From Chloroflexia bacterium (GTDB lineage: Bacteria > Chloroflexota > Chloroflexia > Thermomicrobiales > UBA6265): DNA of 15,630 nt. The notes under the pieces are model-generated. The model made no database searches. It was given only the letters and a program-made list of their open reading frames with translations, and was not told where the DNA came from. Of this stretch, positions 1 through 6,911 are shown piece after piece; position 1 is the first letter of the stretch, and every line of letters starts with the position of its first letter. The DNA is taken from positions 1 through 15,630 of the forward strand of contig JAUIGA010000030.1 in the NCBI GenBank assembly GCA_030430125.1, given 5' to 3'. The translations under genes and the position numbers were made by a program.

Positions 1-1
1 G

Positions 2-814
2 GACGGCCCGGAGAGCGGCTTCTTTCTGGTGGGGATGTGGGACGCCGGCGGCGACGTGTTGTCGGCGATCCGCTCGACCTGGAGTGGCTGGGAGAACTTC
101 CGCGACATGGCGCGAGACAGCGCCTTTCGGACCTCCCTGAAAAACAACCTCATCTTCGCCTTCATCGGTGTGCCGCTGCAGTACCTCGTGGCCCTGGGGT
201 TGGCGGTGCTCCTGCACCAGGAGATTCGGGCACGCAAGTTCTTCCGCGTGGCCTTCCTGCTGCCGTTCATGATCAGCCCGATCGCGATCGGCTGGATGAT
301 TGGAAAGGCCATGTTCGATGCGCGATTCGGTCCGTTCGCACGGGTCGCGCGCGAGCTCGACATCACGTTGAGCTTTTACGACACCGGCTTCAAGGCGATG
401 TTCTGGCTGATCGTAATCAGCGCATGGTACGCGGTCCCCTTCATCATGGTCATGCTGCTGGCTGGCCTGCAGGCGATGCCGGAGGAGATCTTCGAGGCGG
501 CGAGGATCGACGGTGCCGGCCGGTGGCGGATCTTCCGGGACATCACGTTTCCGCTGCTGCTGCCGGTCAGTCTCACGGCGATCGTTCTGCGCATGATCTT
601 CGAGTTCAAGTTGATCGACATCATCTATGTGGTCACCGGCGGTGGGCCGGGCGACGCCTCGCAGACGTTGTCCCTGTATGTGTTCAAAGCCGGGTATCTC
701 TCCGGCGACATTGGCTACGCCACCGCGATGGCCGAGGTGTTCCTGCTGATCGTGATCGCGATCATTGTCGCGCTGCTGGCATCAGTGGGGCGATTGGTGC
801 GGCGGATGTCCTGA
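2..814 (+). CDS. Carbohydrate ABC transporter permease, MalF/UgpA-like (5' partial)
   Basis: Inner-membrane permease of a binding-protein-dependent sugar importer; it would form the channel together with the next gene. The frame is open back to the first bases of the window with no stop, so the gene starts upstream; a GTG at 29 is an internal possibility, but starting there would drop the first membrane helix usual in this family. Counting from the GTG, hydrophobic helices lie near residues 41-63, 71-91, 121-145, 173-190 and 225-250. The cytoplasmic EAA loop that docks on the ATPase is clear at about 152-177 (EEIFEAARIDGAGRWRIF), and the GGGPG segment near 204-208 is typical of MalF-like permeases. 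The second permease starts 25 bases after the stop, so the two are almost certainly co-transcribed. The substrate cannot be told from the sequence. Confidence 0.93.
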   Translation, partial: DGPESGFFLVGMWDAGGDVLSAIRSTWSGWENFRDMARDSAFRTSLKNNLIFAFIGVPLQYLVALGLAVLLHQEIRARKFFRVAFLLPFMISPIAIGWMIGKAMFDARFGPFARVARELDITLSFYDTGFKAMFWLIVISAWYAVPFIMVMLLAGLQAMPEEIFEAARIDGAGRWRIFRDITFPLLLPVSLTAIVLRMIFEFKLIDIIYVVTGGGPGDASQTLSLYVFKAGYLSGDIGYATAMAEVFLLIVIAIIVALLASVGRLVRRMS

Positions 815-839
815 CCTCGGCAATGGAGTTGCGATTCTC

Positions 840-1691
840 ATGCGACCTTCGAGCCGGATCCTGATCGTCACCTACATCCTCCTTGCGGTCTGGGTGGTCG
901 TCGCGCTGTTTCCGTTGTATTGGATGGTTACCCTGTCATTCAAGAATCTGCGCCTGATCACCACCGGACCCTACTTCATCCCCTGGGTGGACTTCGATCC
1001 AACAACCCTGGGCTGGTCCGACCTGTTTCAGAGCGGGCAGCGCGCGCGGTTCCTTACCGCGATGCGCAACAGCCTGATCTGCGCGGTCGGTTCCGGGCTG
1101 CTGGCGTTGCTGCTGGGAACGATGGCCGGCTATGGCATCTCTCGGTATTCGTATCGGTTCTTCATCTGGCGCAACCGCGACATCTCCTTCTTCTTCCTGT
1201 CGCAGCTGATCCTGCCGCCGGCAGCGGTAATCCTGCCGATCTACATCCTCTATGTGGAGACCGGGCTGTATGACACGACCCTCGGCCTGACGCTCCTCTA
1301 CACCGTGGTCGGGCTGCCGATCGTGATCTGGATCATGCGCGATCAGTTCAACAGCCTTCCGGTCGAGCTGGAGCAGGCAGCCCTGGTGGATGGTCACAGT
1401 GCGCTGGGCGCGTTCTGGAAGATCGCCGTGCCGATCGCAGCGCCAGGGATGGTCGCGGCGTTCATCCTGGTGGTGATTCTCAGCTGGAACGAGTACATGT
1501 TCGCGGCAGTGCTCACGTCAAAGAGCGCGTTCACGCTGCCGCAACTGGTCCAGACACAGGTGAGCAGCCAGGGGGTGAAGTTCTGGTCCATGGCGGCTGT
1601 GGGGACGGCGACGGTCGCCCCGTTGATCGTCATCGCGATCCTGCTGGAGCGCCACATCGTGCGCGGGCTGACGGCCGGCGCGGTGAAGTAG
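840..1691 (+). CDS. Carbohydrate ABC transporter permease, MalG/UgpE-like
   Basis: Second membrane subunit of the sugar importer, 283 residues, the normal length for MalG-like proteins. The ATG at 840 is chosen because GGAG at 825-828 lies 11 bases upstream and because the first helix (about residues 8-30) then begins right after a short basic N-terminus; the frame is open further upstream (ATG at 765) but that part overlaps the preceding permease and looks non-coding. Helices are visible near 8-30, 77-99, 115-138, 150-166, 201-225 and 260-279. The EAA loop is at about 177-203 (ELEQAALVDGHSALGAFWKI), followed by the ILSWNEYMFA segment usual for this family. There is no ATPase gene downstream; such importers often share an ATPase encoded elsewhere (MsmK/MalK type). 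It ends convergent to the acidic protein on the other strand. Confidence 0.94.
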   Translation: MRPSSRILIVTYILLAVWVVVALFPLYWMVTLSFKNLRLITTGPYFIPWVDFDPTTLGWSDLFQSGQRARFLTAMRNSLICAVGSGLLALLLGTMAGYGISRYSYRFFIWRNRDISFFFLSQLILPPAAVILPIYILYVETGLYDTTLGLTLLYTVVGLPIVIWIMRDQFNSLPVELEQAALVDGHSALGAFWKIAVPIAAPGMVAAFILVVILSWNEYMFAAVLTSKSAFTLPQLVQTQVSSQGVKFWSMAAVGTATVAPLIVIAILLERHIVRGLTAGAVK

Positions 1692-1765
1692 TCACGCGGC
1701 CATCTGGCGACCCGCCGCAGTACACGCTGCACAGGTGAGGACGCACGTCGCGGGAACTCGCCCCC

Positions 1766-1783
1766 AGGTCGTTGTGCCGACCT
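1766..1783. terminator. Small hairpin between convergent genes
   Basis: AGGTCG and CGACCT form a 6-bp stem around a TTGTGC loop, in the 91-bp gap between the permease gene and the convergent acidic-protein gene; it touches the stop codon of the latter. There is no T-tract, so it is only a weak candidate for a bidirectional terminator. Confidence 0.3.
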
Positions 1784-2697
1784 CATTCACCCGAAGTGTC
1801 GCCGTGTGAGGCGTGGCCGCGCCTGCCCGGTGCGCGGTAGCCGGCCGCGATCGCATCGTCCTCTGTGGCGAAGCAGATATCCGCCGTGGCGGAGGCCCAG
1901 GCGGGGTAGCGCGGCAGGAGATAGATCATCGAGGCAGCGATGGCCTTCACCGGATACCCCTCCGGAGCGTGGGTGGTGCCGTCGCCGCGGACCGCTCCGG
2001 CGGGAATGGCGCCTCCGTCGTCGTGAGGCGTATCCGGTGTGCCGATGGGCATTTGACCGGCTGATTCAGGGAAGTGGGCGGCCTCCGTTGGGCTGTCGTC
2101 GACCGCCGGCGAGGCCTGAGGGCCACTGTCGGCCGTCTCGACATCGGCCTGGTCGAGGCTTGCGGCGGGAATTCCGTGGTCGGCGGAGGTGTCACCGGTG
2201 GCGTCGTCCCGCTCGGTCGGTTCCCCGGATTCGTATGCGTCGGGGACACCGGTGACCTGCTGGCTGGCAGCTTCCCCGCCAGGCGCGCGGTCAACCGGCC
2301 GATCCTCGCGTGAGGTGTCGATTGCCTGGTCGGCGGCATCGTCGTCATCGTCGTCGACGCCGTGGACCGCGTGATGCACGTGCTCGACTTCATCGGGATC
2401 GGACGAAATCGTGTCGTAGTCCTCGCCGCCGACGTAGGCGCCGGCGGCATCGTCGAAGTCGGAATGATCGATTGGTTCGGCGAGATTCGGTTTGTCGTGG
2501 TCGGTAGGAGGCGGCATCGCCTGACTTGGAGCGCCACCGACATCCTGCGTGTCGATGGTGTCCAGGTCGGGCAGCGTGCGACTGGCCTGTTCTTCCTGGG
2601 GTGCCGATGATCCGGGACGACCGCCGCCGGGAGCCAGGTTGCGGATCCAGGCCATGATGCGATCGAACAGGCTGGCGGATGCGGAGTCCTGAGGCAT
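1783..2697 (-). CDS. Acidic low-complexity protein with a C-terminal sunset-like domain
   Basis: A 304-residue protein of unknown function. The ATG at 2697 is chosen because a strong GGGAGGG (2703-2709) sits 5 bases upstream; the in-frame ATG 13 codons earlier has no such signal. Residues 1-22 could form an amphipathic helix (SLFDRIMAWIRNLAP). Residues about 25-240 are rich in Asp, Glu, Pro, Ala, Ser and Thr with a run of six Asp near 115-120, so this part is probably disordered. The C-terminus, about 245-291, reads EGYPVK...MIYLLP...ICFATEDDAIAAGYR, which matches the layout of the sunset domain (GYPIKGN, IYH.P, WF.tE.eA.aAGfR) but lacks the usual KGN and the His after Tyr. No signal peptide or membrane helix is seen. 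The gene follows the SPFH gene on the same strand, with a strong hairpin between them. The domain call is from memory of the family pattern; the long low-complexity part is directly visible. Confidence 0.72.
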   Translation of the reverse strand: MPQDSASASLFDRIMAWIRNLAPGGGRPGSSAPQEEQASRTLPDLDTIDTQDVGGAPSQAMPPPTDHDKPNLAEPIDHSDFDDAAGAYVGGEDYDTISSDPDEVEHVHHAVHGVDDDDDDAADQAIDTSREDRPVDRAPGGEAASQQVTGVPDAYESGEPTERDDATGDTSADHGIPAASLDQADVETADSGPQASPAVDDSPTEAAHFPESAGQMPIGTPDTPHDDGGAIPAGAVRGDGTTHAPEGYPVKAIAASMIYLLPRYPAWASATADICFATEDDAIAAGYRAPGRRGHASHGDTSGE

Positions 2698-2702
2698 GGT
2701 AT

Positions 2703-2709
2703 CCCTCCC
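2703..2709 (-). promoter_or_regulatory. Shine-Dalgarno fixing the start of the acidic protein
   Basis: GGGAGGG on the minus strand, 5 bases before the ATG at 2697. It decides between this start and the longer in-frame option at 2736. Confidence 0.7.
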
Positions 2710-2762
2710 GAAACGAAGACTCGTCTCCGAGACCATGGATCCATCGCGGACCTGGCAATCCC

Positions 2763-2782
2763 AGGACGACGATGGTCGTCCT
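2763..2782. repeat. Inverted repeat in the acidic-protein upstream region
   Basis: AGGACGAC and GTCGTCCT form a perfect 8-bp stem around a GATG loop, 66 bases upstream of the ATG at 2697. It could be an operator or an mRNA hairpin of the acidic-protein gene; no regulator is identified. Confidence 0.35.
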
Positions 2783-2835
2783 CGGGAGACTGAGCCGTCG
2801 CACCAGTCGCCCGGTCGGATCGCTGGCGCTCGGCA

Positions 2836-2878
2836 TGCCGGAAACCGTGGCGCACGAGCCGTGCCACGGTTTCCGGCA
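2836..2878. terminator. Strong hairpin after the SPFH gene
   Basis: The outer stem pairs 14 bases (TGCCGGAAACCGTG with CACGGTTTCCGGCA) without mismatch; after a two-base GC bulge a second 5-bp stem (GCACG/CGTGC) closes on an AGC loop. It lies 9 bases beyond the stop codon of the SPFH gene on the minus strand. No T-tract follows, as is common in GC-rich bacteria. It probably ends the SPFH transcript and separates it from the acidic-protein gene. Confidence 0.6.
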
Positions 2879-2886
2879 GTTGTTGC

Positions 2887-3897
2887 CTACCCTTCATCCT
2901 CCGGCGTGGGCTCCGGAGTTGGCTCCGGGGTCGGGGTCGGGGTTGGGACTATCGCCCCACTGGCGTCCTGCTCCAGCGGCGGGATGGGGATGATCGGGTT
3001 GGCCCCGCCATCCGCGCCGAAGATTGCCCAGTTGACGTTTTGCAGCGCCTCATAGTATTCGATGGTGACCAGCACCGGATTCTCGTTGTACGCCTCGGCG
3101 CGAATCTTGAGCGAGTTGGCGTCGCCCTCTGCCCGGATCACCTGAGCGTCGGCCTGCCCTTGCGCCTCGGTCTTGAGCCGCTCGGCCTCCTGGACAGCGA
3201 CCTGGATCTCGTTTTCCCGGCGATCCGCCTGCTCGATCGCGATCTGCTTGTCCTCGATCGCCTGCTCGTACTCGTCGGAGAAGTTGGGCCGCTTGATCTC
3301 GAAGAAATCGAGCGTGACGCCGCTCTCCGCGAAGAGCGGGCGCAGGATCTCCTCGATCTCGACACTGATGCTGTCGAGCCCGCCGAGGTAGAGCTGTTCG
3401 GCGGTCTTGGTATTGACCACCTGCCGTACCTCCGCCCGGCTGTGGAACTTGACCACGCGCTCGGTCACCTGGTCCATGCTGCGGGCAATGTTTGAGTAGA
3501 CGAAACCGATGTCGCCAGAGTCGACGTGGAATCGCACGGTGTAGGTCACGGAGAGAGGCTGCCCGTCGACAGTCACACCGTCAACCAGGAAGTCGACATA
3601 GTCGGCGTTCGAGGTTCCGGATTCGTCGACCACCTCGTACACCAGCGAGCGAGTGCTGAAGCAGGCCGTGTCCTCGGCCAGCGGAATCTTCATGTGCAGG
3701 CCGGGCGCCAAGGTGCGTTTCACTTCGCCGAATCGTCGAACGACACAGGCCTCGCCGGCTTCCACCCGCGTGAACGCACCGAGTGCGATCAGGATTGCGG
3801 CGATCGCCACCACGACAATCAAGACAATGCGGATGGTGCTGCCTTGCGGCATCTCTGGTCGGGAAACGTTCCCGAAATCTCGTCCCTGGAAATCCAT
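2887..3897 (-). CDS. SPFH/band-7 (prohibitin-like) membrane protein
   Basis: A 336-residue member of the stomatin/prohibitin/flotillin/HflK superfamily, proteins that oligomerise at membranes and form scaffolds or regulate membrane proteases. One membrane helix is clear at about 22-42 (IRIVLIVVVAIAAILIALGA). The band-7 domain follows at about 44-205, starting VEAGEACVVRRFGEVKRTLAPGLH, the usual opening of the fold. Residues about 207-270 are a charged Ala/Glu/Gln/Arg-rich helix expected to form a coiled coil (AQGQADAQVIRAEGDA). The tail from about 317 is a Pro-Thr-Glu repeat ending in acidic residues. The ATG at 3897 is supported by GGAG (3903-3906) 5 bases upstream. No NfeD-type protease partner is next to it; the downstream neighbour is the acidic protein. 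The exact role is not known. Confidence 0.9.
   Translation of the reverse strand: MDFQGRDFGNVSRPEMPQGSTIRIVLIVVVAIAAILIALGAFTRVEAGEACVVRRFGEVKRTLAPGLHMKIPLAEDTACFSTRSLVYEVVDESGTSNADYVDFLVDGVTVDGQPLSVTYTVRFHVDSGDIGFVYSNIARSMDQVTERVVKFHSRAEVRQVVNTKTAEQLYLGGLDSISVEIEEILRPLFAESGVTLDFFEIKRPNFSDEYEQAIEDKQIAIEQADRRENEIQVAVQEAERLKTEAQGQADAQVIRAEGDANSLKIRAEAYNENPVLVTIEYYEALQNVNWAIFGADGGANPIIPIPPLEQDASGAIVPTPTPTPEPTPEPTPEDEG
2927..2947 (+). repeat. G-run motif with quadruplex potential inside the SPFH gene
   Basis: Three GGGG runs and a final GGG are separated by two-base spacers, which meets the canonical G-quadruplex pattern. It lies on the strand opposite to the SPFH mRNA sense and comes from the Pro-Thr codons of its tail. 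Confidence 0.45.
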
Positions 3898-3954
3898 CTG
3901 CGCTCCAATGCCCGTTCACTCGACGCGCCGGATGCGCGTGGTGTCGCCGCTGGC

Positions 3955-3976
3955 GGATGCCACAAGTGTGACATCC
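3955..3976. promoter_or_regulatory. Operator-like palindrome
   Basis: A 22-bp dyad in which 9 of 11 base pairs match, centred on the AG of CACAAGTGTG and flanked by GGATG and CATCC. It lies 58 bases upstream of the SPFH start codon. Its size and symmetry suit a dimeric repressor or activator; which family binds it cannot be told. Confidence 0.4.
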
Positions 3977-4262
3977 CGGGCGTATGCAGGCCACGTGACA
4001 GCGGTCGATGCCGCCGTAATCGCAGGCGCCGAGCTGGCCGCTGCCATCGGGGAGCGCGGCCTTCCACGCGCTTGCCGGTGTGTCGGTCCACAGCAATGTT
4101 CCGGAGGTGTTGTCGGCGGCTCATGCTGTCACGCCTGCATTCCCTGATTCGTCCCCAGTGTGGCGGGCCGCATATCCGTGCCTGTTGGAGGCGGTTGCAC
4201 TCCGGAGGTCTGGACCAGGCACAACTCGCGACGACGGAACGACACCGGCGTGTGACAAAGTC

Positions 4263-4330
4263 TTGACATTCTCTTGATGCCGCCTCCGTATCGTGAGAAA
4301 TGGCACGATCCGAATCGGTCGTGTACCATT
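4263..4330 (+). promoter_or_regulatory. Candidate MFS promoter with overlapping inverted repeat
   Basis: TTGACA at 4263-4268 is a perfect -35 box; the best -10 at about 17-20 bases spacing (CCGTAT or TATCGT) is poor. Immediately downstream, 4299-4330 holds an imperfect inverted repeat: AATGG and CACGA on the left, TCGTG and CCATT on the right, around an inner CCG-AAT-CGG. A repeat placed just after the -10 is where a repressor of an efflux gene (TetR or MarR type) would bind. No such regulator gene is in the window. Confidence 0.45.
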
Positions 4331-4577
4331 CCCGCCCGCGCGTTCCCTGCCGGTTCTCCCGCGACCGGCGACCGTCCACCGGGAAGCGCGAGGGTCCCAT
4401 GTAGCTCAACGTCGTGCCAGTCCGGCTCGCGTGTGCCGGAGGTCGGATTCTCGACGCCGCAGGACCAAGTTCGATTCCGAACATCCGTTCGATATGCGGA
4501 CGGTAAATGACCTGGTATGGCGGTACGATGACGGTCGAGTCCTGGCCGGTGAGACGGCTGTGAAACGTGAACTGGTA

Positions 4578-4583
4578 GAGGAG
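4578..4583 (+). promoter_or_regulatory. Shine-Dalgarno fixing the MFS start
   Basis: GAGGAG ends 9 bases before the ATG at 4593. It rules against the much longer in-frame start at 4293, whose first 100 codons are Arg/Pro-rich and unlike any MFS N-terminus. Confidence 0.75.
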
Positions 4584-4592
4584 AAGACTCGT

Positions 4593-6251
4593 ATGGAAAT
4601 GCACCTGAACACTCAGGTGGACGACTCGCGTGGCCCGGCGCCGCACAAGTGGTTGACCCTGTTGGCGGCGTGTGTCGCGCTGTTCATGGCCATTCTTGAC
4701 AATCTTGTGCTCAATGTCGCCATCCCGACGATCAACGAGGATCTGGCGCCGAGCACATCCCAGCTGCAGTGGATCATCTCGGCCTACACCCTCGTGTTCG
4801 CCTCGCTGCAGATCACGGCCGGCGGGCTCGGCGACCGTTATGGTCGCAAGAAGTTCTTCCTGCTCGGCGTCGCGTCTTTCTCGCTGACTTCGGGCCTGGC
4901 CGTCTTCGTTGACAGTACCGAGTCGTTGATCGCGATCCGGGCGTTGATGGGACTCGGCGGCGCGCTGATCATGCCGCTGTCGCTGTCGCTGATCGCCGAT
5001 GCCTTCCCGCCGGAAGAGCGGGGCAAGGCGCTTGGCATCTGGTCGGCAATCTCGATGTCCGGACTCGCGCTGGGGCCGATCGTTGGCGGCTTTATCGTCG
5101 AGCACTGGTCCTGGCAGTGGATCTTCCTGATCAACGTGCCGATCGGCCTGGCGGCGTTCATCTTCACCGTGGCGGTTGTGCGCGAATCGCGGGACACGAG
5201 TGGCGATGTCACGATCGACGTGCCCGGTACGGTGACCGTGAGCCTGGCGGTGGGCCTGCTGACCTGGGGGCTGATCAAGGCCGGCGAAGAGGGCTGGGGC
5301 TCGACCGAGGTTGCTCTGAGCCTGCTGGCGTCGCTGGTGGCGTTCGCGGCCTTCGTGGCGATCGAGCAGCGCGTACGCAAGCCGATGGTGCCGCTTGGGC
5401 TGTTCAAATCCCGCATGTTCACGGGCGCGAACATCACGGCGTTGGTGACCGCCTTCCTGATCTCCGGTCTGGCATTCACCGGGACGATGTACTTCCAGAA
5501 CATCCACGACTACTCGCCGATCAAGGCGGGGGTGACGATGCTGCCGATGGTGGCGGTGATGATGGGGCTGGCGCCGATTGCCGGCAGCCTGGTTGGCCGG
5601 GTGCAAATCCGCAACCTGATCCTGTTCGGCCTGCTGCTCGCATCGATTGGCGCGTTCATGTACCGGCGCGCAGATGTGGACGCGACATTCCTCGATATCC
5701 TGCCGGGCATGTTGCTGGTCGGCGCGGGCATGTCGTTCCTGTTCGGCCCGATGACGACCGGTGTCATCAACAGCGTGCCGGCGACACAGGTTGGTGTCGG
5801 CTCGGCGGTCAACGGCGCGATCCGGGAAACCGGGTTTGCATTCGGTGTGGCGGTGCTCGGCGCGCTGGCCAACCAGAAGTACCACGACTACTTCGAGCAT
5901 GACCCGCAGGTCGAGTCGCTGGCTCAGCAGAACGACGGTGCGCTGGCGCCGGTGCTGGAGGTGGTCGGCGACGGTATCAACTTCGCTGGCAACTGGGTGA
6001 AGTCGGTCGACGCCTTCGCCTCGCTGCCGCCGGCGGTGCTGGACACGATCGACGAGGTGTCCAGCCGTGGCTACATTGAGGGTATGGATTACGCCTTCCT
6101 GATCACGGGAACGATCGGGGTGTTCGCGGCGATCGGAACCTGGTTCCTGATTGGTCCGGATCAGCCGGCGGAGGCGGCCGCCACGTCCGAGCAGACACAG
6201 CCGGACCTGGCGCCGGACGCGGGGCTGGCAGTTGGCCCGGTCGGCGAATAG
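4593..6251 (+). CDS. MFS drug exporter, DHA2 family (14 TM, EmrB/QacA-like)
   Basis: Proton-driven multidrug or small-molecule exporter of 552 residues, the usual size for 14-helix DHA2 proteins. Diagnostic motifs are all present: motif D1 in helix 1 (LDNLVLNVAIPTI, about 35-47), motif A in loop 2-3 (GGLGDRYGRKK, 77-87), motif B with its Arg (RALMGLGGALIMP, about 116-128) and antiporter motif C in helix 5 (GLALGPIVGG, 157-166). The WIISAYTLVFA segment of helix 2 is also typical. A hydrophilic loop of about 75 residues precedes the last helix, as is common for this family, and the tail is Ala/Glu-rich. It is monocistronic by appearance: a long control region lies upstream and a 44-bp palindrome 30 bases after the stop. 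Substrate is unknown; the MMPL exporter gene follows on the same strand. Confidence 0.95.
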   Translation: MEMHLNTQVDDSRGPAPHKWLTLLAACVALFMAILDNLVLNVAIPTINEDLAPSTSQLQWIISAYTLVFASLQITAGGLGDRYGRKKFFLLGVASFSLTSGLAVFVDSTESLIAIRALMGLGGALIMPLSLSLIADAFPPEERGKALGIWSAISMSGLALGPIVGGFIVEHWSWQWIFLINVPIGLAAFIFTVAVVRESRDTSGDVTIDVPGTVTVSLAVGLLTWGLIKAGEEGWGSTEVALSLLASLVAFAAFVAIEQRVRKPMVPLGLFKSRMFTGANITALVTAFLISGLAFTGTMYFQNIHDYSPIKAGVTMLPMVAVMMGLAPIAGSLVGRVQIRNLILFGLLLASIGAFMYRRADVDATFLDILPGMLLVGAGMSFLFGPMTTGVINSVPATQVGVGSAVNGAIRETGFAFGVAVLGALANQKYHDYFEHDPQVESLAQQNDGALAPVLEVVGDGINFAGNWVKSVDAFASLPPAVLDTIDEVSSRGYIEGMDYAFLITGTIGVFAAIGTWFLIGPDQPAEAAATSEQTQPDLAPDAGLAVGPVGE

Positions 6252-6281
6252 CTCGCCCGCACTGCGGTGACAGGCGACAAC

Positions 6282-6325
6282 CAGGAGCGCGGAATACTCG
6301 GGATCCCGTGTACTCCGCGCTCCTG
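6282..6325. terminator. 44-bp palindrome, likely MFS terminator
   Basis: The arms begin CAGGAGCGCGGA and end TCCGCGCTCCTG; the symmetry runs to the centre GGGATCCC with only two mismatched pairs out of 22. It starts 30 bases after the MFS stop codon. A run of mixed T follows but no clean T-tract. As a cruciform or RNA hairpin it would be very stable; termination is the simplest role. Confidence 0.6.
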
Positions 6326-6378
6326 TCGTTTCGTACGGCTGAAACGGAGTTCGGTTGGTTCCTGGCTGAAACCAGTCT

Positions 6379-6434
6379 GTAGTGCCGCCCCTGTGGCGGC
6401 CGGTCGCCGCAGGCCGCCACAGGGGCGGCACTAC
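6379..6434. repeat. Perfect 23-bp inverted repeat, REP-like element
   Basis: Two 23-base arms are exact reverse complements (left arm begins GTAGTGCCGCCCCTGTGG, right arm ends in the complement) around a 10-base GC-rich loop. Compact GC-rich hairpins of this style occur as interspersed intergenic repeats in Chloroflexota and other bacteria; only one copy is in this window, so the repeat nature is inference. A second transcription terminator is an alternative. Confidence 0.6.
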
Positions 6435-6907
6435 CGGGATCCCATCGCCCGGTTCTCCCAGCAATCAGGCGAAGTTCGTATGAGCCTGTGGGGTGTCACA
6501 TGGCGTGGCGGTGGATCGTCCCATGATCGGACCGGGGCACGGGCGATGACTCGTGCGGGGCAGACACCAGCTACCGCGACATGAAAGCTTGTGAAGTCCG
6601 TAACACTTCCGACACAGACCCGACCTACCGTGCAGAAAGAGTTGGCGCGGCCGGTCGCAACCGTTCCATGAACGCGTCGCCGGCCCAATCGCAATGGTCA
6701 GCGCCTCGCAATCGGCGGGAGCCATGATCCAGGCCGCCAGAATCGCAGGTCATGCATTGGCGGCAGTCAATCGCCCACGGGTCCCGGTTGCAGCGGGTAT
6801 TCCCGCACAAGCGACCTCTTGACCAGCCTCGCGCTGGAACCGAGTCACGGCGGTGCCGGTCGATCCGACCTGGACGCGCACGTCATCACCGCCAGCGATC
6901 GAGAAGT

Positions 6908-6911
6908 GGAG
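6908..6911 (+). promoter_or_regulatory. Shine-Dalgarno fixing the MMPL start
   Basis: GGAG with an 8-base spacer to the ATG at 6920; a GTG two codons earlier (6914) would have almost no spacing. Confidence 0.6.

Larger units (their letters stand above)
3898..4592. other. Long divergent control region without a convincing gene
   Basis: The 695 bases between the divergent SPFH and MFS genes hold no reading frame with a recognisable product. Long frames do cross it on both strands, but they are extensions or opposite-strand shadows rich in Arg, His and Gln. The region holds a palindrome at 3955-3976, a TTGACA element at 4263-4268, an inverted repeat at 4299-4330, a small hairpin GTTCG-ATTC-CGAAC at 4469-4482 and the ribosome binding site of the MFS gene. 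If transcription starts near 4295 the MFS mRNA has a leader of nearly 300 bases. A short frame ending at 4277 reads like ordinary protein for about 50 residues but was not recognised; it could be the decayed end of a gene. Confidence 0.5.

Noticed and set aside
1806..2610. Several plus-strand frames opposite the acidic protein
   Set aside because: Arg- and Gly-rich shadows without start signals. The minus-strand frame has a strong Shine-Dalgarno and a domain-like C-terminus, so it is preferred although low-complexity.
3990..4277. Possible remnant of a coding gene between SPFH and MFS
   Set aside because: Parts of two plus-strand frames read like ordinary protein, but no family was recognised and joining them needs a frameshift; evidence is too thin to call a pseudogene.
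4461..4482. tRNA T-arm lookalike (GTTCGATTCC)
   Set aside because: The flanking bases do not form a 5-bp T stem around the TTCGATT loop and no acceptor, D or anticodon arms fit; it is a simple hairpin.
4293..4592. N-terminal extension of the MFS protein by 100 codons
   Set aside because: Arg/Pro-rich and unlike any MFS N-terminus, while ATG 4593 has a good Shine-Dalgarno; the extension would also begin inside the putative promoter repeat.
3819..6464. 881-codon open frame on the minus strand
   Set aside because: It is the shadow of the MFS gene: it covers that gene completely, is dominated by Arg, His, Gln and Asp, and has no membrane or domain pattern.
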